DNA of 64,000 nt from Sphingobium faniae (GTDB lineage Bacteria > Pseudomonadota > Alphaproteobacteria > Sphingomonadales > Sphingomonadaceae). Below the pieces are notes generated by a model. The model saw only the letters and a program-made list of their open reading frames with translations, ran no database searches and was not told where the DNA came from. The stretch is from contig FMTU01000004.1 of assembly GCA_900100475.1 (NCBI GenBank), positions 255,501-319,500 on the forward strand, given 5' to 3'. Every line of letters starts with the position of its first letter. The first letter of the stretch is position 1. Positions 54,362 through 61,459 of this stretch are shown piece after piece. A program made the position numbers and the translations under genes.

Positions 54362-54618
54362 TGGCCGTGGACACTTGCTCCTGAGGGGCTGAGACTCACG
54401 CCCGGAAGCAGAAAACCGCATCCGGCCGATGGCCTCGCACGGGATCACGCGGATCGGCTCGACGCGCCGGAGGATCGCGGCGCGATAGGGTGCCCGCCGT
54501 CAGTCCCTTATGGCTGGCGACCGATGACCAAGGCTTGCCGATCGGCCGCACGCGCAGGTGGCGTAAAAGTGGGCAGGCCGCAAATCGCGATCCGCCTTCT
54601 CCTATCGAACCGCTCGGC
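54362..54618. other. Gene-free region between maeB and the BamE-like gene
   Basis: About 257 bp between convergent genes. Open frames here are antisense continuations of neighbours without ribosome sites. I see no clear terminator hairpin with a T run. Confidence 0.4.
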
Positions 54619-55137
54619 TCAGCTACCGTTAGGGCCGCCGCCCGGCTGGGTGGCGCCACCACCGCCGCCGCCCATGCCGCCCGCGCCCACCGCGCCGATA
54701 TTGCCGAAGATTTCCTGAAACAGCCCGCGATGACGACCCAGCGTCGGGGTCTTTTCGCCCCAGGGGCTGACCTTCGCCACTTGCTCCAGACCCATGCGAT
54801 CGACCGCCACGACATTGCCCGCCGGGTCGAAACGCACATGCAGGACGGTCTGCGCCACCGGCTTGGGATTGGAGAACGCCAGCGCCCGCATGTCGCGCGA
54901 CACATAATACCAGTCCTGATCGCCGAACTGCGCCGCGAAGCTGGGGCGACCCAGCGTCCCTTCCACCGATGCGCGGTTGTCGATTCCCGGCTGGATCGAA
55001 TCGACCAGCAGCTTGTCGACCTGATAGCCCTGATGCGTGCGGATTCGCGCGCAGCCCGATGTGCCCAGAAGCAGCGCGCTGAGACCGACCGCGAGCATGA
55101 TCCGCCCGCTGCGGGACTGGCGGCTGAACTGGCGCAT
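54619..55137 (-). CDS. bamE: BamE/SmpA-OmlA family outer membrane lipoprotein
   Basis: 172 residues from ATG 55137, with AGGAG upstream; a longer frame to 55263 is rejected. Lipobox LLGTSGC with C29. The BamE-like domain has GYQVDKLLVDSIQPGIDNRASVEGTLGRPSFAAQFGDQDWYYVSRDM, the family core. It is part of the BAM outer-membrane insertion machine. The C-terminal tail is a Gly-rich stretch (GGMGGGGGGATQPGGGPNGS) beyond the usual fold. It is divergent from the bc1 chaperone gene. Confidence 0.88.
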   Translation of the reverse strand: MRQFSRQSRSGRIMLAVGLSALLLGTSGCARIRTHQGYQVDKLLVDSIQPGIDNRASVEGTLGRPSFAAQFGDQDWYYVSRDMRALAFSNPKPVAQTVLHVRFDPAGNVVAVDRMGLEQVAKVSPWGEKTPTLGRHRGLFQEIFGNIGAVGAGGMGGGGGGATQPGGGPNGS

Positions 55138-55300
55138 GAACTTCTCCTGCGGGGACCGGCCCCCAAAGCCAAGAAACATAAAGCCGCCATTGCATCGGGC
55201 GGCGCGCCGATCAATATGGAAATGCGCGCGCCACGGCAAGGGGCCGCAGTATGAGCGGGGCAAAGCCGCCCTTCAACCGACCGTGAAAAGCAGGCAGATC

Positions 55301-55828
55301 ATGTCCACCACCGCCCCGTCCTTCCTTCAACGCCTGTTCGGGCGGCGCGATCCCAAAGAAGGGCTGATGCCGCTTTATCGCGCCGTCGTGGCGCAAGGCC
55401 GCCAGCCGCACTGGTATCTGGACGGCGCGGTGCCCGATACGCTGGACGGGCGCTTCGACATGATCGTCGCCATATTGGCGCAGGTGCTGATCCGGCTGGA
55501 GCAGCAGGGCGCCAGGCAGGAAAGCGTGTGGCTGACCGAATTGTTCGTGGACGACATGGACGGCCAGCTTCGGCAGGAGGGGATTGGCGACGTCGTCGTC
55601 GGCAAGCATATCGGCCGCATGGTGAGCGCGCTCGGCGGACGGCTGGCGGCCTATCGCGCCGCGCTGGAGGGCGATGCCGATCTGGGCGAGGCGTTGCGCC
55701 GCAACCTCTATCGCGGAACGGAACCGTCCGACGCGGCCCTCGCTCATGTCCAGGGAGCCTTGCACGAACGTTGGGTGCGACTGGGATGCCTGACCCGCGA
55801 TGCGCTGCTGAGGGGAGATATGGGATGA
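55301..55828 (+). CDS. Ubiquinol-cytochrome c chaperone family protein (CBP3-like)
   Basis: 175 residues from ATG 55301 (MSTTAPSFLQRLFGRR). The middle segment DTLDGRFDMIVAILAQVLIRLEQQGARQESVWLTELFVDDMDGQLRQEGIGDVVVGKHIGRMVSALGGRLAAYR matches the family that helps assemble the bc1 complex. A short N-terminal basic helix may touch the membrane. It is coupled to the yceD-type gene by an ATGA overlap, an arrangement common in alphaproteobacteria. Confidence 0.92.
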   Translation: MSTTAPSFLQRLFGRRDPKEGLMPLYRAVVAQGRQPHWYLDGAVPDTLDGRFDMIVAILAQVLIRLEQQGARQESVWLTELFVDDMDGQLRQEGIGDVVVGKHIGRMVSALGGRLAAYRAALEGDADLGEALRRNLYRGTEPSDAALAHVQGALHERWVRLGCLTRDALLRGDMG

Positions 55829-56358
55829 GCGACGGCCCCGCCCCCGAATTTTCGCGTCCCGTGCGCATCGACCAACTGGGCCGTCACGCCGGACCCACCA
55901 CGATCATCGCGAACGAGGCGGAGCGTGAGGCGCTCGCCCGCCGCTTCCATCTGCTCGCGTTCGACCGGCTGGAGGCGGACTATGCTTTGGCCGAAGAGGA
56001 TGGCGCGATCGTCGCGCGCGGCCATGTGCGGGCCGCCCTCGCCCAGCCCTGCGTCGCGACCGGCGTTCCGGTGCCGGAGGTCGTCGAAAGTGAACTGCTG
56101 TTGCGCTTCGTGGCGGAGGACAGCGCGCTGCCTGAAGGCGAGGAACTGGAACTCGACGCCGAGGATTGCGACACCATCGGCTATAGCGGCAATGTGATCG
56201 ACATGGGCGAGGCGGTCGCCGAGACGGTCGCGCTGGCGATGACGCCTTATCCCCGCTCGCCGGAGGCTGACGCCTATCTCTCCGAAGCAGGCGTGATGAC
56301 CGAGGAGCAGGCCAGCCCTTTCGCCGCTTTGCTGGCGCTCAAGGGAGGCAAGAAATGA
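55825..56358 (+). CDS. yceD: DUF177/YceD family protein
   Basis: 177 residues from ATG 55825, overlapping the previous stop (ATGA). It has the acidic FVAEDSALPEGEELELDAEDCDTIGYSGNVIDMGEAVAETVALAMTPYPRSP motif of YceD, which in plants and bacteria is linked to 23S rRNA accumulation. In many genomes it precedes rpmF and plsX; here it is instead followed by an exported protein gene with a four-base overlap. Confidence 0.9.
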   Translation: MSDGPAPEFSRPVRIDQLGRHAGPTTIIANEAEREALARRFHLLAFDRLEADYALAEEDGAIVARGHVRAALAQPCVATGVPVPEVVESELLLRFVAEDSALPEGEELELDAEDCDTIGYSGNVIDMGEAVAETVALAMTPYPRSPEADAYLSEAGVMTEEQASPFAALLALKGGKK

Positions 56359-56897
56359 GATCCGTCCCCGGGTTGCTGTTGCTCGCCGGTCTGACGCTGC
56401 CCGCCTTCGCCGCCGAACCCTCCACCCTGATCGGCGAAAGGCGCGCGCGGGCCGAATGGGCCAAGGCGGAGAACCGCCAGCATTGCGCCCCGCTGGCTCT
56501 GGCTGCGCCGGGACAGCCGGAAGGCGCGCCCCGCGCCGCTTATTTCGGCGGAGGATGGGGCGTGGCCTTCGACCTGCCGGACCAGCGTAGCGCCTATGGC
56601 TTTGCGGGCACGGGCCTGCTGCCGGATGATGAAGCGGATGCAACGGTCCAGCGCGACAGGCTCTATCGTCAATGGCCCTATTTCCGCGATCTGCCGCAAT
56701 TTTCCGCGCCTTCCTTTGCGGGTTATGGGCGGGAAGGGGCGGAGCCTTATCTCGATGGCAATGCCGGCGGCGCGGGCCTGCCATCGCTCGCCTATGTGCG
56801 GATCGCCGGGCAACGCTGCGCCTATAATGTCTGGAGCAAGATCAGCCGCGCCCATCTGCTGTGGATGCTCGACAATCTGCGGATCGTGGCCGACTGA
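56355..56897 (+). CDS. Exported protein of unknown function, 180 aa
   Basis: 180 residues with a signal peptide (MRSVPGLLLLAGLTLPAFAAEPS). The mature part contains conserved-looking aromatic motifs (AAYFGGGWGVAFDLPDQRSAYGFAGTGLL) and two cysteines (HCAPLAL and QRCAYNVWSKI) that could form a disulfide in the periplasm. It overlaps the yceD stop (ATGA) and is 42 bp upstream of dinB. I do not recognise a named domain; a binding or inhibitor-like role is possible but not supported. Confidence 0.75.
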   Translation: MRSVPGLLLLAGLTLPAFAAEPSTLIGERRARAEWAKAENRQHCAPLALAAPGQPEGAPRAAYFGGGWGVAFDLPDQRSAYGFAGTGLLPDDEADATVQRDRLYRQWPYFRDLPQFSAPSFAGYGREGAEPYLDGNAGGAGLPSLAYVRIAGQRCAYNVWSKISRAHLLWMLDNLRIVAD

Positions 56898-56939
56898 GTC
56901 CGTTTCCCTTTCGTTCCGGGCATGGCATAAGGCCGCGTC

Positions 56940-58022
56940 ATGGAATCCCCGCCGCCCTCGCCGCGCAAGATCATCCATATCGACATGGATGCCTTTTACG
57001 CCTCGGTCGAGCAGCGCGACGATCCGACGCTGAGGGGAAAGGCGATCGCGGTGGGCGGCGGCGGTCCGCGCGGCGTGGTGGCAACCGCCAGCTATGAAGC
57101 GCGGGTCTTTGGCGTCCGGTCGGCCATGCCCGGCGCGCGGGCGCGGCGGCTTTGCCCCGACCTCATCTTCGTGACGCCCCGTTTCGATGCCTATCGCGCC
57201 GTCTCCGCGCAGGTGCGGGAGATATTTTCGCGCTTCACCGACATCATCCAGCCGCTCTCGCTCGACGAAGCCTATCTGGACGTGACGGAAAACAAGGCGG
57301 GCATCACCTCGGCCACCCGCGTCGCGGAGGAGATTCGCCGCCTGATCCGCGAGGAAACCGGCCTCACCGCCTCGGCCGGCGTGTCCTACAATAAGCTGAT
57401 CGCCAAGCTGGCCTCGGATCAGAACAAACCCGATGGCCTTTGCGTGGTGCGCCCGCAGGAGGGAGAGGCTTTCATCGCGAAGATGCCCGTCCGCCGGATT
57501 CACGGCGTCGGCCCGGTCACCGCCCGGCGGATGCAGGCGCTGGGCATAGAAACGGGCGCGGACCTGCGCGCGCGCGACCTGCTCTTCCTCCAGACGCATT
57601 TCGGCAGTTCCGCGCTCTTCTATTATCGTGCGGCGCGAGGAGAGGATGATCGCCCGGTCCACGAACGGCAGGAACGCAAGTCCGTCAGCGTCGAGGATAC
57701 CTTCTTCGACGATTTGACGGAGGAGGCGCGGCTGGTCGAAGAGATCGCCCGGATCGCGGCCAATCTCTGGGTCCGGATCGAAAAATCCGGCGGCTATGGC
57801 CGGACCGTGGTGCTCAAGATCAAGTTCGCCGATTTCCGCATCATCACCCGGTCCCGCAGCTTCCCGGCGCCCGTGCGGTCAGCAGACCTGCTGGCGCAGA
57901 GCGGGTGTGCGCTGCTGCGGGCGCAGCTTCCGCTGCGCATGGGCGCGCGCCTGCTGGGGCTGGGCGTGCATAATCTGGAAGGGGATGGGGAAGAGGGCGA
58001 TCAACTCGCCCTCGCCCTCTGA
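56940..58022 (+). CDS. dinB: DNA polymerase IV (Y family)
   Basis: 360 residues; translesion synthesis polymerase. Palm motif DMDAFYASVEQ is at 15-25 and the second acidic motif SLDEAYLDV near 106. The thumb/HhH region has VRRIHGVGPVTARRMQALGI and a little-finger domain follows. The C-terminal tail GDGEEGDQLALAL ends in a beta-clamp-like QLALAL motif. No GTTC-N7-GTTC box is seen in the short upstream gap, so SOS control is not evident here. Confidence 0.96.
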   Translation: MESPPPSPRKIIHIDMDAFYASVEQRDDPTLRGKAIAVGGGGPRGVVATASYEARVFGVRSAMPGARARRLCPDLIFVTPRFDAYRAVSAQVREIFSRFTDIIQPLSLDEAYLDVTENKAGITSATRVAEEIRRLIREETGLTASAGVSYNKLIAKLASDQNKPDGLCVVRPQEGEAFIAKMPVRRIHGVGPVTARRMQALGIETGADLRARDLLFLQTHFGSSALFYYRAARGEDDRPVHERQERKSVSVEDTFFDDLTEEARLVEEIARIAANLWVRIEKSGGYGRTVVLKIKFADFRIITRSRSFPAPVRSADLLAQSGCALLRAQLPLRMGARLLGLGVHNLEGDGEEGDQLALAL

Positions 58023-58025
58023 AGC

Positions 58026-58826
58026 TCAGAAAGGCAGCCAGTTCCGCTTTTCGGTGAATTTCATATAGCCCGCATTGATGCCGAGGCGGTATCCCACGCC
58101 CATGCGGATCGGGATCAGCACCACGCTGCCCCAGCGCATGTAGCTGGCGTTGAAACCCCCGACCAGATAGGCCGTGCCTTCGGCGGCGGGGAAGCGGTGA
58201 TAGAGATCCTGCGTGTCGTAGAGATTGTAGACCAGAACGAAGGTGTTGCCCGCATTCCCGCCGACATCGAAGCCGATCGAGGGTCCGGTCCAATAGACAT
58301 CCCGCTTGCCCTCGATCTTGTGATTGAGCGTGCCCGATCCATAGCGCAGGCCGACGACCAGCGCGCCCGACGCCTCCCGCCCGGCGATATAGGCGTTGGG
58401 GCGGCCCTGTTCCTTCAGGATTTTCTCGATGATCCCGGCCAGCCCTTCGGCTCCCTTGCCGAATACGCCTTCGGCCGCGCCGATCAGGTCGTCTTCCTGA
58501 TAGGAATCGCTGGGCGAGGGAGCCGCGGGCGGAGAGTTGGGGGAAACCGCCGAGCCCGTCGCGGTGGCGCCGGATGCGGCAGGGCTGGCGGCCGGGTCGC
58601 TATAGACGCTGTTGTCCGGGGCGACCGTGGGGTCGACGCCCGGATCGGTCGGCGCATTGCTGGCCGGGGGCGGCGGGGCGAGGTCGGCGTCGATGGCCGT
58701 ATTGGGATCAACGGTGCGGATCTGCGCCTGAGCGGCCAGCGGCGTCAGGGCCATGCCCGCAACGGCCGCGGCCAGCGTGCCACCGCGCGCAAAGCGGGCC
58801 GCAACCCGCGCTAAAGTCCCTATCAT
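58026..58826 (-). CDS. DUF1134 family envelope protein, EipA-like
   Basis: 266 residues from ATG 58826. Signal peptide (MIGTLARVAARFARGGTLAAA, cleavage near AQAQ), a long Pro/Ala/Ser-rich low-complexity linker (about 40-130), then a conserved domain with EKILKEQGRPNAYIAGREASGALVVGLRYGSGTLNHKIEG and GFNASYMRWGSVVLIPIRMGVGYRLGINAGYMKF, the DUF1134 signature. The Brucella homologue EipA is a periplasmic small-beta-barrel protein linked to envelope integrity. Here it stands alone, convergent with dinB. Confidence 0.9.
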   Translation of the reverse strand: MIGTLARVAARFARGGTLAAAVAGMALTPLAAQAQIRTVDPNTAIDADLAPPPPASNAPTDPGVDPTVAPDNSVYSDPAASPAASGATATGSAVSPNSPPAAPSPSDSYQEDDLIGAAEGVFGKGAEGLAGIIEKILKEQGRPNAYIAGREASGALVVGLRYGSGTLNHKIEGKRDVYWTGPSIGFDVGGNAGNTFVLVYNLYDTQDLYHRFPAAEGTAYLVGGFNASYMRWGSVVLIPIRMGVGYRLGINAGYMKFTEKRNWLPF

Positions 58827-58979
58827 GCCTTCAGGCTCCCCGCATTCCCGCAAATGTCCATCCAACAGATTATCAGCACCTAAGCTGAAACGCCAATGAA
58901 CGAACGGCCACTTGAGTCGATTCCGCGCCAGAACGAATCCGTCCTGTTCTTTCCATTGTCAGGATCGCAAATATGGCCG

Positions 58980-59008
58980 TTGCCATGGGGCGGGACCATC
59001 GCTATAGC
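58980..59008 (+). promoter_or_regulatory. Putative sigma-70 promoter of tRNA-Ser
   Basis: TTGCCA (58980-58985), a 17-base spacer and TATAGC (59003-59008), 47 bp upstream of the tRNA. A small GC hairpin CCCGCC-TTTGC-GGCGGG (59030-59046) lies in the leader. Confidence 0.6.
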
Positions 59009-59054
59009 CCCGTCCCAGCCAAGCCACTGCCCGCCTTTGCGGCGGGTAAGATGC

Positions 59055-59146
59055 GGAGACGTGGGTGAGTGGCTGAAACCAGCGGTTTGCTAAACCGTCG
59101 TGCCCTGAATGGGGCACCGAGGGTTCGAATCCCTCCGTCTCCGCCA
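59055..59146 (+). tRNA. tRNA-Ser (anticodon GCT)
   Basis: Acceptor GGAGACG (59055-59061) pairs with CGTCTCC (59136-59142), then discriminator G and encoded CCA (59144-59146). Anticodon GCT is at 59089-59091 in the loop TTGCTAA. The long variable arm (TGCCCTGAATGGGGCA region) and the T-loop GGTTCGAAT are typical of tRNA-Ser. It decodes AGC/AGU. Confidence 0.97.
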
Positions 59147-59241
59147 TCATTTTCCTTTTCGTATCCAGATCATGGCGGAACGCCAGGCGCCCGAAGCGGC
59201 CCTTCGACGCCGGGAGTTTGCCAGTTTCGTAATCCTCCACG

Positions 59242-59280
59242 AAAAACGCCCTCCGGCACAGGCAGGAGGGCGTTTTTTTT
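59242..59280. terminator. Bidirectional terminator between tRNA-Ser and dps
   Basis: AAAAACGCCCTCC (59242-59254) pairs with GGAGGGCGTTTTT (59265-59277), loop GGCACAGGCA, with T8 on the plus strand and T5 on the minus strand. It serves the convergent tRNA and dps genes. Confidence 0.9.
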
Positions 59281-59297
59281 GTCGCAGTCGTCGCGGC

Positions 59298-59789
59298 TCA
59301 GGCGTTGCGGCTGGCCTCGAACAGGAACCAGGCGCGTTCTTCGGCCTGGTCGGTCCAGTCGTCGATAATGCCTTCGGTGGCGTTGTCGCCCGCTTCGGTG
59401 GCGGCGTCCTTGGCGGCGCGGAAGGCTTCGACCAGCTTCAGATTGTCCTCGCGCAGTTCCTTCAGCATCGCGACGGGATCGACGAAATCGGCGTCATTGT
59501 CCTTCAGCGTCTGATGGCGCGAAATGTCGCCGATGGACCGCAGCGTGGTGTTGCCGGTCTTGCGCACGCGTTCGGCGATGAGGTCGGTGGTGGCGAGGAT
59601 CTGGGCGGCCTGATCGTCGAACATCAGGTGATAATCGCGAAAATGCGGGCCGGACACATGCCAGTGGAAATTCTTGGTCTTGAAATACAGCGCATAGCTG
59701 TCGGCGAGTACACCGTTCAGCGCCTCCGCCACCGACTTGGTCGCGTTGCTTTTGAGGTCGGTCGGTGTCTTGAGATCGGCAGCAGTCAT
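59298..59789 (-). CDS. dps: Dps family DNA-binding/iron storage protein
   Basis: 163 residues; forms a ferritin-like dodecamer that stores iron and protects DNA. Helix A-B has NFHWHVSGPHFRDYHLMFDDQ with the inter-subunit ferroxidase ligands (His, His, Asp), followed by the HQTLKDNDADF loop and the EDNLKLVEAFRAAKDAATEAGDNATEGIIDDWTDQAEERAWFLF helices. GGAGG lies before the ATG. The N-terminal tail is short and only weakly basic, so DNA binding may be modest. Confidence 0.95.
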   Translation of the reverse strand: MTAADLKTPTDLKSNATKSVAEALNGVLADSYALYFKTKNFHWHVSGPHFRDYHLMFDDQAAQILATTDLIAERVRKTGNTTLRSIGDISRHQTLKDNDADFVDPVAMLKELREDNLKLVEAFRAAKDAATEAGDNATEGIIDDWTDQAEERAWFLFEASRNA

Positions 59790-59907
59790 GCTTGTTCCTC
59801 CTGTTGGCGAACGATTATTCCCATATAATGTTTCATGGTGAGGAAGGTGCCATAAAAGCGGCCGGATCGGGTGAGAAATTATCGTTCACTCTGAAGGAAA
59901 GGCTCGA

Positions 59908-60474
59908 TCACAGCAAAGCCATCGCCGAAAGGGCCATGACCGCTCCCGCCAGCAGCAATATGCCTCCCCCGCACAGGCGGATGACGCGGATGGGCAGGAC
60001 GGCCAGCACCCGATCGCGCAGCAGCACGACCGGGATGGAGGCGGCGATGATGCCGATCGCTCCCCCGATGGCGGCGAGCGCAGGATCGGCAGTGCGGGTG
60101 GCAAGGCCCAGGATCAGGAATTGCGGCCCGTCGCCAAAGCCCAGGATGAAAAGCCCGAGCGCCGTGGTCAGGAACGCGCCGATCCTCCACCCGTCCAGCG
60201 GATCGGGCGCTTTCACCGGCCAGAGCAGGCCAAAGCCCAGGAACAGCAGCGACAGGGAAAGGAAGAGCAGGCGAGCGTCAGGCCCCAGCATCGGTCCGAT
60301 ATAGGCGCCCGCCGTCGCGGAGATGGCGGCGTTGGCGCAGGCCGCGGCGATAATCCCGGCGATCACCGCGCCATTGCGGTTGAAGCGCGCCGCGAGGACG
60401 AGCGCGAGAAGCTGGCTCTTGTCGCCCATCTCGCCGATCAGGCAGCCGAGCAGGGCGATCAGCAGCGCATCCAT
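59908..60474 (-). CDS. TMEM165/GDT1 family transporter (UPF0016)
   Basis: 188 residues with about six membrane helices in two repeats. The first signature EMGDKSQLL is canonical for Mn2+/Ca2+ transporters of this family. The second repeat has GFGDGPQFL where EFGDKT(Q) is usual, so the acidic Glu and the Lys are both missing. It may therefore be an asymmetric or divergent member; the ion is uncertain. It lies upstream of dps on the same strand with 118 bp between. Confidence 0.88.
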   Translation of the reverse strand: MDALLIALLGCLIGEMGDKSQLLALVLAARFNRNGAVIAGIIAAACANAAISATAGAYIGPMLGPDARLLFLSLSLLFLGFGLLWPVKAPDPLDGWRIGAFLTTALGLFILGFGDGPQFLILGLATRTADPALAAIGGAIGIIAASIPVVLLRDRVLAVLPIRVIRLCGGGILLLAGAVMALSAMALL

Positions 60475-60495
60475 CGTCCGCGTCGGTTCCCCGGT

Positions 60496-60828
60496 TCAGG
60501 CGCGCAGCGGCGTCACGGAGGCGCCCGCACCCGTCAGGGCCAGCGGCCTGGCGACCTTGTCTGCGGACGGCATCGCCGCGATGATGGCGTCGCGCAGAAA
60601 GTCCAGATAGGACAGCACGACCGGCCCCAATCCATGCAGCGACAGCGCCGATTCGAGCGTCCCGGCCAATGCTTCCACCGTGTCGATGTGAAAGGCGCGG
60701 GCGATATGCCGGATCTGGTCGACCTCGTCGTGAAAGCGCGGTGCGGAAAGATGGCCGCGTTGCCCCGCCACGCCGTCGACTCGCTCCAGAAGATCGGAAA
60801 GAATGGTCTGCATCGGATCATGTCGCAT
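60496..60828 (-). CDS. Conserved hypothetical protein, 110 aa
   Basis: 110 residues from ATG 60828 (MRHDPMQTILSDLLERVDGV), with a purine-rich GGGGAG upstream; a start at the next Met (60813) is possible. It is all-helical in appearance, with the segment RFHDEVDQIRHIARAFHIDTVEALAGTLESALSLHGLGPVVLSYLDFLRDAI, acidic and soluble, no signal or membrane segment. It reads in the same direction as the GDT1-like gene and may be its operon partner (21 bp apart). Family not recognised. Confidence 0.65.
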   Translation of the reverse strand: MRHDPMQTILSDLLERVDGVAGQRGHLSAPRFHDEVDQIRHIARAFHIDTVEALAGTLESALSLHGLGPVVLSYLDFLRDAIIAAMPSADKVARPLALTGAGASVTPLRA

Positions 60829-61030
60829 GGAGGAGACTCCCCTGTCCTGCCGCTCCGAAGGCCATGCTGCGCCCTTTCCGGTTAAGGTCGCGTAAAGCAG
60901 GAGCAGGCAGGAATGCGGATTGGCATGAGATGGAGATGGGGAGCGGCGAGGGGATTTGCGAGAGCGGGCGCATGGTAAAAGGCGACCGATGCAGCGATTT
61001 TGAGGGACGGGCGATGGGGCTTTCCCTTGA

Positions 61031-61101
61031 CAGCAGCGCGAATCTGCCCCAAGGGCCGCTGCTGAAACGGGGCGGTCCCACGGGGGCCGCTTTTCTTTTT
61101 C
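61031..61101 (+). ncRNA. Structured leader or small RNA with internal terminator upstream of rpmG
   Basis: CAGCAGCG (61031-61038) pairs with CGCTGCTG (61057-61064), with a nested GCCC-CAA-GGGC. A terminator hairpin GCGGTCCC-ACG-GGGGCCGC (61072-61090) is followed by TTTTCTTTTT, ending 25 bp before rpmG. No plus-strand gene lies upstream, so the terminator belongs either to an rpmG attenuator or to an independent short RNA. GCCCC in the first hairpin could instead pair with GGGGC before the terminator. Confidence 0.5.
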
Positions 61102-61126
61102 ACGAGATTCACAGGACTTTAGGGCC

Positions 61127-61294
61127 ATGGCCAAGCCAGCAACTGTCAAGATCCGCCTCGTCAGCTCGGCTGACACCGGATTCTTCTACGTCACCAAGAA
61201 GAACCCGCGCACCCAGACCGAGAAGATGAGCTTCCGTAAATATGACCCCGTCGTGCGCAAGCATGTCGAGTTCAAGGAAGCCAAGATCAAGTGA
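61127..61294 (+). CDS. rpmG: 50S ribosomal protein L33
   Basis: 55 residues ([20 protein letters not shown] start). The family core [23 protein letters not shown] and the basic tail [10 protein letters not shown] match L33. It lacks the zinc-binding cysteines, so this is the cysteine-free form. It stands alone with a structured leader and its own terminator downstream. Confidence 0.97.
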   Translation: MAKPATVKIRLVSSADTGFFYVTKKNPRTQTEKMSFRKYDPVVRKHVEFKEAKIK

Positions 61295-61361
61295 TCGCGC
61301 GGGCGGCCTGACGCCGCCCCGGTCATGACGTCCGCTACGCGGCGGACGCCGGAGAAAGAAG

Positions 61362-61393
61362 AGGCCCGTCCCATAAGGGGAGCGGGCCTTTCC
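61362..61393 (+). terminator. rpmG terminator
   Basis: AGGCCCG (61362-61368) pairs with CGGGCCT (61383-61389), then TTTCC. Another hairpin CGTCCGC/GCGGACG (61329-61348) precedes it. Confidence 0.75.
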
Positions 61394-61459
61394 TTGTTGA
61401 TTGCCGGATAGAGGAAGGAGGAGGGGGACGACGTCGCCGCCTCCCTCCCCCCGGTCCTG

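Noticed and set aside
56898..56939. SOS box for dinB
   Set aside because: GTTC at 56,914 has no second GTTC at seven-base spacing.
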